Source: Chryseobacterium salipaludis
GTDB lineage: Bacteria; Bacteroidota; Bacteroidia; Flavobacteriales; Weeksellaceae
DNA length: 64,000 bases
Direction: 5' to 3'
Assembly: GCF_022968825.1 (NCBI RefSeq)
Contig: NZ_JALHKS010000002.1
Coordinates: forward strand, 434,001 to 498,000
The translations under genes and the position numbers were made by a program. Each line of letters opens with the position of its first letter. Position 1 is the stretch's first letter. Below the pieces are notes generated by a model. It was not told the DNA's origin. It did no database searches and saw nothing but the letters and a program-made list of their open reading frames with translations. This document shows, piece after piece, positions 7,988 through 17,218 of this stretch.

Positions 7988-10267
7988 TTAGTTGGTACTC
8001 GCTGTCTTGATCTCAGTTGTTTTAATATCTGTTCCCAGTCTTTGCAGGTACGCGATAAGAGCAATGATTTCTTTCTTCTCAAGCGGTGTATAGTTGGCAC
8101 CTTCCGCAGCTTCTTTCGCAGCGTACGCTTTCTTCACGTCCGGAGCTTCATCAAAGATCTGCTTCACGATAAACTTCGCCTGATTATCTGCCCATGTGTC
8201 CACTGAATCTACCTGTGCGGTTGTATACGGTACATCAAACACATTTTTCATCAGCTTGATTTTGTCCACCGTCTGGGTTCTGTCCAGATCGCGGGAAATC
8301 AGCCATGGGTATCTTGGCATAATAGATCCGGCAGAAGTAACACGTGGGTTCAGCATGTGCTTGTAATGCCAGGAGCTTGGGTTCTTTCCACCTTCACGGT
8401 GCAAATCCGGCCCGGTTCGCTTGGATCCCCAAAGGAACGGACGGTCATAGACGAATTCACCCGCTTTGGAATACTGTCCGTTTTTACCGTTGAAGCGTAC
8501 CACCTCATCACGGAATGGTCGGATCACTTGGGTGTGGCAGGAGTTACATCCTTCGCGGATATAAAGGTCACGGCCTTCCAGCTCGAGCGGTGAATAGGGT
8601 TTTACCGCAGAAATAGTCGGCACGTTTTCTTTAATTGCCAGCGTCGGCACAATTTCCACTAGACCACCGATCGCTACCGCTACAAAAGATAAGATCGTCA
8701 GCAGCGTTGGCATTCTTTCCAGCCATAAGTGTGCCCCTTCTCCTTCTTTACGCTTGTTTCCGATGTTAGCCAGTGCAGGCGCCTCAGCAGGTACTTCTTT
8801 CTGGAAGGATCCCTGACGAACCGTTGCCACAATATTAACACACATCAGGATGGCACCGGAGATGTATAATAAACCACCCACAAAACGCATCTGGTAGTAA
8901 GGGATAATTGCCGTTACGGTATCCAGCCAGTTTTTATAAACCAAAGTTCCGTCCGGGTTAAATTGCTTCCACATCAGACCTTGGGTAAATCCGGCGATGT
9001 ACAATGGTACTGCATAGAATACAATCCCGAGGGTACCCAGCCAGAAGTGCCAGTTAGCCAGTTTCACTGACCACAGTTTGGTTCTCCACATGATCGGAAT
9101 CAGATAATAGATCATCCCGAAGGTCATAAAGCCGTTCCAGCCCAGTGCTCCCACGTGAACGTGACCAATTACCCAGTCCGTAAAGTGACCGATTTTGTTC
9201 AGCGTTTTGGTAGCAAGTACCGGTCCTTCGAAGGTAGCCATACCGTAGCAGGTAATCGCAACCACGAAGAATTTCAGGATTGGGTTTTCACGAACTTTAT
9301 CCCACGCACCTCTCAGGGTTAGAAGCCCGTTTAGCATACCGCCCCAGGACGGCGCGATAAGCATAATCGAGAATCCGGTACCCAGTGCCTGCGCCCAACC
9401 CGGAATTGCAGTATACTGCAAGTGGTGAGGACCTGCCCAGATATACACAAAAATCAGGGACCAAAAGTGGATGATGGATAATTTATAGGAGAATACAGGT
9501 CGGTCTGCAGCTTTAGGCAGGAAGTAATACATCAGACCCAGTACAGGAGTCGTTAGTACGAATGCTACCGCGTTGTGGCCATACCACCATTGTACCAGCG
9601 CATCCTTCACCCCGGCATAAGCCGAGTAGGATTTCCAGCCGGTAAAGGTAAGCGGAACTTCCAGGTTATTGAAGATATGAAGCATCGCGATGGCAACCCA
9701 TGTTCCCAGGTAAAACCAGATGGCAACATACAGGTGGCGCACACGGCGCTTCAATATAGTACCGAACATATTGATCCCGAAAATAACCCACACCACAGTG
9801 ATCAGGATATCGATCGGCCATTCATGTTCTGCGTACTCTTTGGATGTGTTGATCCCCATCAAGAAAGTGATTACTACCGCTACAATCATAAACTGCCAGC
9901 CCCAGAAGTGGATCCACGAAAGCGTGTCACTGTACATTCTGGTTTTCAGCAGTCGCTGCAGGGAATAGTATGCACCGGCAAAGAAACCATTACATACAAA
10001 GGCGAAAATTACAGCACTGGTGTGCAGCATCCGGATACGTCCGAAGCCAAAAGCACCGTGTGTATTAATCAGCCCCTGGAGGTTTCCGCTTTGTAAACTG
10101 GCGATCGTTGCATCATCAGTCCCAAAGAAGAACTCCGGAAGCTCGGGGTAAAATAACATCAGCGCCGCCGTGAGTCCCAGCAGGAAGCCCACGATCCCGA
10201 ATACCACAGTGGCATAAAGGAACGCCCGCACAATGTTATTGTCATAACTAAACTTTTGTGTTTCCAT
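7988..10267 (-). CDS. ccoNO: Fused cbb3 cytochrome c oxidase subunits I and II
   Basis: A 759-residue fusion. Residues 1 to about 490 are CcoN, the haem-copper core, with about 12 helices and the haem/CuB ligands in RMLHTSAVIF, WWYGHNAVAF, GPHHLQYT and HVHVGALGWNGFM. After a short linker and one membrane helix (about 520-545), the C-terminal part is the CcoO mono-haem cytochrome c with CNSCH at 574-578. The complex reduces O2 to water with high affinity and pumps protons. CcoN and CcoO are separate genes in proteobacteria; the fusion is usual in Bacteroidota. It starts one base after ccoS ends, so translation is probably coupled. Confidence 0.97.
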   Translation of the reverse strand: METQKFSYDNNIVRAFLYATVVFGIVGFLLGLTAALMLFYPELPEFFFGTDDATIASLQSGNLQGLINTHGAFGFGRIRMLHTSAVIFAFVCNGFFAGAYYSLQRLLKTRMYSDTLSWIHFWGWQFMIVAVVITFLMGINTSKEYAEHEWPIDILITVVWVIFGINMFGTILKRRVRHLYVAIWFYLGTWVAIAMLHIFNNLEVPLTFTGWKSYSAYAGVKDALVQWWYGHNAVAFVLTTPVLGLMYYFLPKAADRPVFSYKLSIIHFWSLIFVYIWAGPHHLQYTAIPGWAQALGTGFSIMLIAPSWGGMLNGLLTLRGAWDKVRENPILKFFVVAITCYGMATFEGPVLATKTLNKIGHFTDWVIGHVHVGALGWNGFMTFGMIYYLIPIMWRTKLWSVKLANWHFWLGTLGIVFYAVPLYIAGFTQGLMWKQFNPDGTLVYKNWLDTVTAIIPYYQMRFVGGLLYISGAILMCVNIVATVRQGSFQKEVPAEAPALANIGNKRKEGEGAHLWLERMPTLLTILSFVAVAIGGLVEIVPTLAIKENVPTISAVKPYSPLELEGRDLYIREGCNSCHTQVIRPFRDEVVRFNGKNGQYSKAGEFVYDRPFLWGSKRTGPDLHREGGKNPSSWHYKHMLNPRVTSAGSIMPRYPWLISRDLDRTQTVDKIKLMKNVFDVPYTTAQVDSVDTWADNQAKFIVKQIFDEAPDVKKAYAAKEAAEGANYTPLEKKEIIALIAYLQRLGTDIKTTEIKTASTN

Positions 10268-10268
10268 A

Positions 10269-10478
10269 TTAACTAATCACTTTTTTCTTCTCTTTTATTG
10301 TATCGTTGGATGCTCCGGCAGGTGGTTCGTCAGGCAGAATTTCCGAGTCCATCAAAATGCGGACAGCAGGGGATTCATCGTCTTCAAACTGGCCTTTTTT
10401 TGCGCTGATGATAAAGATTATCAGGAAAATAGCAGCCAGTGAAACACTGCAGAGGATCATAATATGCAGGATGTCCAT
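10269..10478 (-). CDS. ccoS: cbb3 oxidase maturation protein CcoS
   Basis: A 69-residue protein (start MDILHIMIL at 10478) with one N-terminal membrane helix and the CcoS-type continuation SAKKGQFEDDESPAVRILMD. CcoS is needed for cofactor insertion into cbb3 oxidase. I reject the upstream in-frame ATG at 10511 because the preceding residues break the membrane anchor and overlap a promoter-like element. The 117-base gap to ccoI holds two minus-strand TAAATTTG boxes (complement of 10509-10516 and 10487-10494), so ccoSNOQP may have a promoter separate from ccoI. Confidence 0.9.
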   Translation of the reverse strand: MDILHIMILCSVSLAAIFLIIFIISAKKGQFEDDESPAVRILMDSEILPDEPPAGASNDTIKEKKKVIS

Positions 10479-10595
10479 CGTTAGTGCAAATTTAAGGAAT
10501 ATGTGGGTCAAATTTACTGAAAAATTATGATATTCCTCACCTGTGGTTGTTGCGGCTTAATTTAAATTGCTTCTAAATAGTTAGTTACAAAAAAC

Positions 10596-12986
10596 CTATT
10601 GTTTTAATTTAAAGTACTTTGCAGACCGAAGCCATGTCGCAGCAGATGTAAAGACCACCACGGTGATGGAGCTGATCGGCATCAGAATCGCAGCCACAAG
10701 CGGAGAAAGATGTCCGGTTACCGCGAAACTCAGCCCGATCACGTTGTAAAAAAAGCTGATTCCGAACGTCCATTTCACAATACGTACCGCTTCTTTGGAC
10801 AGGTCCAGGTAATTTTTTAGATCCTTCATCTTCTCGCCTGCCATAATCACATCAGAACTTGGGGTGAAAGAGTGGGTGTCATCTGCTACGGCAATCCCCA
10901 CATTACTTTGCTTTAAAGCGCCGGCATCATTCAGTCCGTCACCCAGCATCGCCACGTTTCTCCCTTTCTCCTGAAGTTCATGTATGAAATTCAGTTTGTT
11001 TTCCGGATTTTGGTTAAAGTTTAATGACTTTAAATCAGGCAGCAGATTTTTAAGCGCAGCTTCTTCCGAGGCATTATCGCCGCTGAGCAGATGCAGTTCA
11101 TAATCTTTCAGTGAGCCAAACATTTCCGGCATTTGGGCACGGTACTCATTATTGAAAATATATTTGCCTAAAAATTCACCGTCGCGCGCCATATAGACTG
11201 CCGTTTCCAGATTCTTTGCCACTTGTCCGGTTAGCGCCGCAGAACCCACCAGGTATTCATGGCCGCGCACCTGGCCGCTGTATCCGCGGCCGGCTGTTTC
11301 CGCAAAGTGTTCTACCGGGAAGTACTGATCGGTCGTCGGCAGGAAATCATACAGCGCTTTGGACAGCGGGTGATTGGAATTCTTCAGTAAGCTTTTCAGG
11401 TTTTGCAGATCATCTGCGGAAATCTCGTTTCCTTCAAACCGGATATTTGCTTTCTTGTTATGGGTAATCGTTCCTGTTTTATCAAAAACAATGGTGTTGA
11501 TTTTCGCCAGTTTTTCAATGGTCAGCGTGTCTTTTACATAGAAGCGGTTGCGGCCCAGAATACGCATAATATGCCCCAGCGTAAATGGCGCGGAAAGTGC
11601 CAGTGCACAGGGGCAGGCCACGATCAGAATGGCAGCCACCACCTGGAACATTTTTTCAAAGTCGTGCTGAATCCAGTAGATTCCCGAAATCAGCGTGATA
11701 CCCAGAATAATGAAGGTAAAATACTTGCTGATTTCATTCGTCATGGTATCCAGGCCGGTATCTGCCTTACGGAAGGCTTCTTTGTTCCAAAGCTGCGTGA
11801 GGTAACTCTGGTTCACAGTTTTAATCACTTCCAGCTCCAGCACGGACCCTACTTGCTTGCCACCGGCAAAAATGCGGTCGCCCGGCTCTTTGGCAATGGA
11901 AGCGCTTTCACCGGTGATAAAACTATTGTCAATATTTCCTTCGCCCTGAATTAAAATGGCGTCCACCGGAATAATTTCCTGGTTTCGCACCATAATCCGG
12001 TCACCGATTTTCAGTTCGCTCAGCATCACATTGGTCTGTCCGCCGGCGCTGTCCAGCTTCGTAACGGCAATCGGATAGAATGATTTATAATCCCGGTCGT
12101 AGGCCAGCGCGCTGTAGGTTCGTTTCTGGAAAAGTTTGCCGAGCAGCATGAAAAACAGCAGGCCGCACAAAGTATCAAAGTATCCCGGTCCGTAATCAGT
12201 CAGTACTTCATAAATACTTCGGCCGTACAGCATTAAGATACCCAGCACAATCGGCACATCGATGTTGACGATTTTATTTTTTAACCCGAACCAGGCGGAT
12301 TTAAAGTAGTCCGAAGCGGAGTAGAACACCACCGGCGTCGCCAGCAGGAACATAATGAAGCGGAAAAGATTCTTGTAGGTATCCATCCAGAAATCGGTGG
12401 TTCCCAGTACCTGCTCAGCGTATTCTGGGTAACTGAAGAACATGCCGTTCCCGAACGCAAAACCTGCAATTGCCAGTTTTACAATCAGGGTTTTATCCAG
12501 GAATTCCTCTTTGCGGTCACCGGTTTCCAGGTTGATCACAGGTTTGTAGCCAAGATTCGTCAGGAACTTCGCCAGCTCACTGAGTTTCATCTCCTCATGG
12601 TTAAAGGAAATCTGCACGTTTTTACGCGTAAAGTTGACCTGCGCATACCGGATCGCCGGATGCAGGGTCTGCAGACTCTCCAGCAGCCAGATGCAGGAAG
12701 AGCAGTGAATCACCGGGATTTTGAAGGTAACCAGCGTGGTGGTGCCTTCGGAAAAATCGGTAATCTGCGAAAAAATTTCGGGCGTATCGAGATAATCGAA
12801 CTGTGATGTATTCTCCTCATTCGGGCGAATGCCGGAGCTTTTATTCAGCGCGTAAAATTTACCTAAGTTATTCAGGTTCAGGATTTCGTAGACAGACTTG
12901 CAGCCGTTGCAGCAAAATGTCTTTTCATCGAATTCAATGCGTTCCCTGTCGATGGTCTGCCCACAGTGGAAACAGTTTTCTGCCAA
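10596..12986 (-). CDS. ccoI: Copper-transporting P1B-type ATPase of the cbb3 locus
   Basis: A 796-residue P-type ATPase. The N-terminus has a Cys-rich site (CFHCGQ and CCNGCKSVYEIL, residues 5-35), then a heavy-metal-associated domain with CSSC near residue 95. Eight predicted helices follow, including the transport motif CPC at 458-460, then the phosphorylation motif DKTGT (Asp502) and the hinge GDGLNDAGAL. The CcoI/FixI group supplies copper needed for the CuB centre of cbb3 oxidase. A minus-strand TAATTTTG box lies upstream at about 13006-13013. The divergent Crp/Fnr regulator gene begins 91 bases away. Confidence 0.95.
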   Translation of the reverse strand: MAENCFHCGQTIDRERIEFDEKTFCCNGCKSVYEILNLNNLGKFYALNKSSGIRPNEENTSQFDYLDTPEIFSQITDFSEGTTTLVTFKIPVIHCSSCIWLLESLQTLHPAIRYAQVNFTRKNVQISFNHEEMKLSELAKFLTNLGYKPVINLETGDRKEEFLDKTLIVKLAIAGFAFGNGMFFSYPEYAEQVLGTTDFWMDTYKNLFRFIMFLLATPVVFYSASDYFKSAWFGLKNKIVNIDVPIVLGILMLYGRSIYEVLTDYGPGYFDTLCGLLFFMLLGKLFQKRTYSALAYDRDYKSFYPIAVTKLDSAGGQTNVMLSELKIGDRIMVRNQEIIPVDAILIQGEGNIDNSFITGESASIAKEPGDRIFAGGKQVGSVLELEVIKTVNQSYLTQLWNKEAFRKADTGLDTMTNEISKYFTFIILGITLISGIYWIQHDFEKMFQVVAAILIVACPCALALSAPFTLGHIMRILGRNRFYVKDTLTIEKLAKINTIVFDKTGTITHNKKANIRFEGNEISADDLQNLKSLLKNSNHPLSKALYDFLPTTDQYFPVEHFAETAGRGYSGQVRGHEYLVGSAALTGQVAKNLETAVYMARDGEFLGKYIFNNEYRAQMPEMFGSLKDYELHLLSGDNASEEAALKNLLPDLKSLNFNQNPENKLNFIHELQEKGRNVAMLGDGLNDAGALKQSNVGIAVADDTHSFTPSSDVIMAGEKMKDLKNYLDLSKEAVRIVKWTFGISFFYNVIGLSFAVTGHLSPLVAAILMPISSITVVVFTSAATWLRSAKYFKLKQ

Positions 12987-13026
12987 TGTACTAGAACTTT
13001 AACGTACAAAATTATAACAATTAAAT

Positions 13027-13057
13027 TTGGGTTCGGGTCTTAAAAGGCCTATTTTTG
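13027..13057 (+). promoter_or_regulatory. Bacteroidota-type promoter of the Crp/Fnr regulator gene
   Basis: TTG at 13027-13029, exactly 20 bases, then TATTTTTG at 13050-13057, a full match to the -33/-7 pattern (TTG...TAnnTTTG) of the Bacteroidota primary sigma factor. The predicted transcript would begin near 13064, 14 bases before ATG 13078. An in-frame ATG at 13027 lies in the -33 box itself and can be dismissed as a start. Confidence 0.75.
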
Positions 13058-13077
13058 CTGATAAATGTCATGCTGTT

Positions 13078-13791
13078 ATGTCGTTAGAGAAACATACCCA
13101 GATTGAAGAGCGGTTACACAAGGTTTTTAATGATGAAGCTTTCGCTGAAGTTCTTTCCGCGGAAGATTATGAAAAGTACAAAAATGCCAAGCAAATCCTG
13201 AAATTTTCCAAAGGCGGGATTTTGTTCGAAGATGGCGAAACACCCCACGGCGTTTATTTTTTAAATAAAGGCACCGCCAAGCTTTCCAAGCAGGGCGTCT
13301 ATGGCAAAGACCAGATTCTTCGGTTTATTAAAGAAGGTGACTTGATCGGTTACCGTTCCCTGCTGTGTGGCGAAGATTTCCAGGCGCGCGCCGAAGCGAT
13401 GACGGAGATTGAAGCGACTTTCCTGCCCTCAGATATGTTCCTGTATCTGCTGGAAGTAGTGCCGCAGTTGTCCTTCGTGATGTTGCAGAAAATTGCTTTT
13501 GAACTGGGCGAATCTGCCAACACCGTTACCTTCCTGGCTCAGAAAACAGTTCGTGAAAGGCTGGCCGAAATCCTGCTGTTGCTCGAACAAAAGCTGGGCA
13601 CCGATCCGGAAGGCTTTATTAAAATTTCTTTGACGAGAGAAGAGATTGCCAATATCATCGGGACAGCCACGGAAAGCGCCATTCGCCTGATTTCCGAATT
13701 CCGGAATGACCACCTCATTGAAGTGGAGGGCCGCAACATCAAAATCCTGAACCGCGAGAAACTGATTCGCCTCGGTCACGTGATTCTGTAA
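13078..13791 (+). CDS. Crp/Fnr family transcriptional regulator
   Basis: 237 residues from ATG 13078. The N-terminal half is a cyclic-nucleotide-binding-type beta barrel (ILFEDGETPHGVYFLNKG, then GDLIGYRSLL). The C-terminal winged helix-turn-helix has LTREEIANIIGTATESAIR at about 183-202. There is a single Cys and no N-terminal Cys set, so it cannot carry the oxygen-sensing Fe-S cluster of Fnr, and the phosphate-binding cassette of CRP is not obvious. It is divergent from ccoI, so it is a natural candidate regulator of the cbb3 locus; this is inference from position. Its signal is unknown. Confidence 0.88.
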   Translation: MSLEKHTQIEERLHKVFNDEAFAEVLSAEDYEKYKNAKQILKFSKGGILFEDGETPHGVYFLNKGTAKLSKQGVYGKDQILRFIKEGDLIGYRSLLCGEDFQARAEAMTEIEATFLPSDMFLYLLEVVPQLSFVMLQKIAFELGESANTVTFLAQKTVRERLAEILLLLEQKLGTDPEGFIKISLTREEIANIIGTATESAIRLISEFRNDHLIEVEGRNIKILNREKLIRLGHVIL

Positions 13792-13828
13792 AAACGCACG
13801 TATTTTTGTTTTTTAAATTTAAATTTCT

Positions 13829-14644
13829 ATGTCTGTACATTCAGAAATAAAAAAAGTGACCACCGAAACCCTCCGTAAAATGAAGGACGATGGCCAGAAA
13901 ATCTCTATGCTGACGGCATATGATTTTACGACAGCGAAAATGGTGGACGCCGGTGGCGTGGATGCCGTTCTGATTGGTGACTCTGCCGCCAATGTGATGG
14001 CCGGACATGAAACGACACTCCCGATCACGCTGGACCAGATGATTTACCACACCCAATGCGTATCCCGCGGCATCAGCCGGGCACTGGTAATTGCGGATTT
14101 GCCTTTTGGCAGCTATCAGAGTAATTCCGAAAAAGCGCTGGAGTCTGCAGTACGCATGATGAAAGAAGGCGGAGCGCATGCGGTTAAAATTGAAGGCGGA
14201 AAAGAAATCGAACATTCCATCACCAAAATTGTGCAGGCTGGGATCCCGGTGATGGGACATTTGGGCCTCACGCCGCAATCCATTTATCAGTTCGGAACAT
14301 ATAAGGTGCGCGCCAAGGACACCTCCGAAGCTGAAAAGCTGCTGAGCGATGCCAAACTTCTGGAAGAACTGGGCTGTTTCGCACTGGTCCTGGAAAAAAT
14401 TCCGGCGGATCTGGCAAAAAAAGTGTCGGAGCATATTTCAATACCGACTATTGGCATTGGTGCCGGTGCCGGCTGCGATGGTCAGGTGCTGGTGTACCAC
14501 GATATGGTGGGCATGAACCAGGGCTTTTCGCCTAAATTCCTGCGCCGTTATCTGGATTTATACACGGAAATTACCAGTGCAGTGTCAAGCTTCGTGCAGG
14601 ATGTGCGGAGCGGTGATTTCCCGAACGAAAAAGAAAGTTACTAA
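13829..14644 (+). CDS. panB: 3-methyl-2-oxobutanoate hydroxymethyltransferase
   Basis: A 271-residue TIM-barrel enzyme of normal length that adds a hydroxymethyl group from methylene-THF to 2-oxoisovalerate, giving ketopantoate, the first step of pantothenate and CoA synthesis. Visible signatures are MLTAYDFTTAKMVDAGGVD, the metal-binding GDSAANVM loop and VKIEGG, and GIGAGAGCDGQVLV near the C-terminus. A -7 box TATTTTTG is at 13801-13808. Other pantothenate genes are not in the window. Confidence 0.96.
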   Translation: MSVHSEIKKVTTETLRKMKDDGQKISMLTAYDFTTAKMVDAGGVDAVLIGDSAANVMAGHETTLPITLDQMIYHTQCVSRGISRALVIADLPFGSYQSNSEKALESAVRMMKEGGAHAVKIEGGKEIEHSITKIVQAGIPVMGHLGLTPQSIYQFGTYKVRAKDTSEAEKLLSDAKLLEELGCFALVLEKIPADLAKKVSEHISIPTIGIGAGAGCDGQVLVYHDMVGMNQGFSPKFLRRYLDLYTEITSAVSSFVQDVRSGDFPNEKESY

Positions 14645-14646
14645 CT

Positions 14647-14976
14647 ATGAATATGAACACAACTACCCTGCAGGGTATCTTATCCCTCGGTGCCATCGTC
14701 TGCATCATTGCCGGGTTTTTTAATGTTTTTTCGCCGGAGGTGAATGAGTTTCTGTATCAGCGGATGTTTTACATTCTGATCGGCGCAAGCTTCTTCCTCC
14801 AGGCGCCTACTTTTATGAACAAAAATTTCGTCTATCCGATGTATATGGCCGCCGGGCTGTGCATAGTGGGTGCGTTCATGCGTCCCGATTCGCAACTGGC
14901 AATTGTAAAGACCATCGGTTTGTTAGCCGGCGTGCTGATGTCCATTTTCCAGCGGCCCAAGATGAGACAGCAGTAA
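14647..14976 (+). CDS. Small integral membrane protein, function unknown
   Basis: A 109-residue protein with four predicted membrane helices and a short basic tail (QRPKMRQQ). It begins two bases after the panB stop, so it is almost certainly co-transcribed and probably translationally coupled; ATG 14653 is an alternative start. It has no motif I recognise. A strong terminator follows at 14999-15028. Confidence 0.75.
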   Translation: MNMNTTTLQGILSLGAIVCIIAGFFNVFSPEVNEFLYQRMFYILIGASFFLQAPTFMNKNFVYPMYMAAGLCIVGAFMRPDSQLAIVKTIGLLAGVLMSIFQRPKMRQQ

Positions 14977-14998
14977 TACGATTGTTTATAAAATTAAA

Positions 14999-15034
14999 AA
15001 CGCAGTTGCCGGCATTGGTAACTGCGTTTTCTTT
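14999..15034. terminator. Bidirectional terminator after the panB unit
   Basis: A 12-bp stem (14999-15010 with 15017-15028, one G-T pair) and 6-base loop, with T-runs on the plus side (TTTTCTTTTTTTT) and A-rich DNA on the other, so it can act in both directions. It separates the panB unit from the convergent haem-binding protein gene. Confidence 0.82.
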
Positions 15035-15051
15035 TTTTTATTCTTAATGAA

Positions 15052-15510
15052 TTAATATGTTCCTTTCTTCAGGAGTACTTCAAAATAGCCGGTAAGCAGG
15101 GCTCTTTCTGCCTGCGTGAGGTTGGCTTCCGGATGTTGAGCAATATAACCCGGCATCGGCATGGTATAATTCCGGATGGTGGTCACCGAGTTTTGAAGCA
15201 TGCTTTTCTGCAGGTCGGGATTGTAGGTGCCCCATTCAGAAAGATTCAGGTGTTCCCGTCCTTCATTAATGTGGTGTTTGATGGACCAGGAAATTGGTGC
15301 TACATAGGCATAATCCGGATAAACCGTTTCATTGGAATGGCAATCGTAGCAGGCTTTTTTTAAAACTTCACGAACTGCCGGCGGTGTGGCCAGTACCTGC
15401 ACAAAATCTTCATTCTTTTTCACCGGTTTATTGGTGCGGTCTACCGGTATAAATTGGATTAAAGCTGCCACCACGATGAACCAGTATACAATATTCAGAA
15501 ACGTCTTCAT
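15052..15510 (-). CDS. Haem-binding domain protein with one N-terminal anchor
   Basis: A 152-residue protein with a hydrophobic N-terminus (residues 4-22) and one c-type haem motif, CYDCH, near residue 54, followed by SNETVYPDYAYVAPISWSI. This matches the small 'haem_bd' family of Bacteroidota, proposed periplasmic c-type cytochromes. The electron partner is unknown. Its start codon overlaps the stop of the preceding minus-strand lipoprotein gene by four bases (ATGA), so the two are coupled. Confidence 0.85.
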   Translation of the reverse strand: MKTFLNIVYWFIVVAALIQFIPVDRTNKPVKKNEDFVQVLATPPAVREVLKKACYDCHSNETVYPDYAYVAPISWSIKHHINEGREHLNLSEWGTYNPDLQKSMLQNSVTTIRNYTMPMPGYIAQHPEANLTQAERALLTGYFEVLLKKGTY

Positions 15511-17189
15511 TCTTTCTTTTCTTCATTTAAAGGGAGCTGCTGCGCGCCGGCGGTTTCCTCTTTGGGGGTAAGCTGCGCGTTCTTGCTGTTTAAATCCCAG
15601 GTCTCACGTATTTCCCACAACGGCCGCACTTCTACTGTCTTTTCAAATAAATATACCGGCTCGGCAAAAGCCAATGTGCCGAAGTCTGCCGCATCCCACA
15701 GCCTGTTTTCATTAGTATCTTCCAGGATCCGCAGCTGATATTTTCCCGGTTTTAATGTATTAAAATTAATGGTTTCCTGCGTACCGTACACAGAGTAAGC
15801 AACCTCACCATTGTCCCGAACGAGTTCCACCCAGAACGGATGTTCAGGCTTATTTTTCAGGGTTAAAAGGAAATCGCCGTAGCTTTCTGTTTTATCTGCC
15901 GTAAAATCAAAACGGTAGGATTTGGCAATACTTTCATAAAAAGAAGCAACGGTTTCTTTCGGCACGGTCAGCTGGTATTTTTGTCCTTCTTTAAAAGCTG
16001 ATGTAACAGTAATTCCGAAACCATCGTCGGTGATCTCAGCCTGAAAATTTTGTGCAGTACTGTCTGAAACCAGTGTCCATTTTTCGGGCGTGATTTTTTC
16101 AATATAATAATTGGATGTCAGCACCAGTTTGCGTCCGGGCGCCAGCAAATTGCCACCGCTATTGGCAAGTGTCATTTCGTTTTTCGTATTATAGCGGTAA
16201 GCCGTGGATACGGTATCGCTTTTGTTCCCGGCGGTCATCCGGAATCTGAGGTTTTCCGAAATCTCCGTGCCTATTTGTTGCCGTGCGGCATCAAACCAGA
16301 TGTATGCAGAGTCTGAGTTTTTACGATGCGTTATTTTATAATCTTTTAATTTGGGATTTAGAGGCGCTACGCTGATGGAATCCGGCCGTCCCTGGAATGT
16401 GATCAGAATACCGCCGGGTGCTTCTTTCATCTCCAGGTATTTCACACTTTTTCGGGAGGGTGCCAGCTGCAGGGGCAGACCGGAGATACTTTTGGTAAGC
16501 TCAATCGGTTTCTTTAAGAAAGCAACAGCTTCTTTTTCGGCGTCATAAACTGAATTTGCATTTTCATCCTCGAACGCCAGCAGGCGGTAGGTGCCCGGCG
16601 ACAAATAATTCAGTTCAAAATAACCATCATCATCCGCTTTGGTTAAGTAGTAAGGTTTCTGCCGGAAGTTCATTGAATCTTTTTCCTGATATAACCCGAT
16701 CACAATTCCTTTCTTTTCAGCACTTGCGGCTTTTTCCGGAAATAAGCGAACAGCTTCGCCTGAAATATAAAGGCTGTCAATGGCCGGGCCGGTGGAGAAA
16801 GCAAAGTTGTAATACGCCAGCGGATTGTTTTCATTATTATCCACAATGGCATTCCCGAAGTTGAAATTGTAGGTCGTGTTTGCCTGCAAAGTGTCATTCC
16901 AGCGAATGAGCAGATATTTATTGGCAAGACCGGCAGGCAGGATTTTCGTGATGCGTTCGATCGGCGGGGAAATTACCAGCTGGCGGTTAATTTCTTTCAG
17001 CGTAATATATTCATCAAAATCGATGCGCAGTTCACGGATATCGCGTGGTACATTGATGCGCGGACTGTCAATATTGGTACCGGTAACTCTTGGCGGAATC
17101 GTATCGCGCACACCACCAACGGGAGAACCGACACGGGCGCAGGAAACCACGGTCACGAGAGCGAGTAACAGCCAAAGCCATCTTTTCAT
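15507..17189 (-). CDS. Large lipoprotein with N-terminal Ig-like (Big_5-type) domain
   Basis: A 560-residue exported protein. Its signal ends in the lipobox VVSC (Cys17), followed by ARVGSPVGGVRDTIPPRV, a start seen in a conserved Bacteroidota family with an Ig-like Big_5 domain at about 30-130. The rest is beta-rich, including a carboxypeptidase-regulatory-like segment (DDDGYFELNYLSPGTYRLLA, about 187-206) and a second similar element near the C-terminus (LKPGKYQLRILEDTNENRLWD). A surface or periplasmic structural role is likely; no catalytic residues are apparent. Confidence 0.8.
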   Translation of the reverse strand: MKRWLWLLLALVTVVSCARVGSPVGGVRDTIPPRVTGTNIDSPRINVPRDIRELRIDFDEYITLKEINRQLVISPPIERITKILPAGLANKYLLIRWNDTLQANTTYNFNFGNAIVDNNENNPLAYYNFAFSTGPAIDSLYISGEAVRLFPEKAASAEKKGIVIGLYQEKDSMNFRQKPYYLTKADDDGYFELNYLSPGTYRLLAFEDENANSVYDAEKEAVAFLKKPIELTKSISGLPLQLAPSRKSVKYLEMKEAPGGILITFQGRPDSISVAPLNPKLKDYKITHRKNSDSAYIWFDAARQQIGTEISENLRFRMTAGNKSDTVSTAYRYNTKNEMTLANSGGNLLAPGRKLVLTSNYYIEKITPEKWTLVSDSTAQNFQAEITDDGFGITVTSAFKEGQKYQLTVPKETVASFYESIAKSYRFDFTADKTESYGDFLLTLKNKPEHPFWVELVRDNGEVAYSVYGTQETINFNTLKPGKYQLRILEDTNENRLWDAADFGTLAFAEPVYLFEKTVEVRPLWEIRETWDLNSKNAQLTPKEETAGAQQLPLNEEKKE

Positions 17190-17218
17190 ACAACGGATTT
17201 GTGCAAAATTACATTTTT

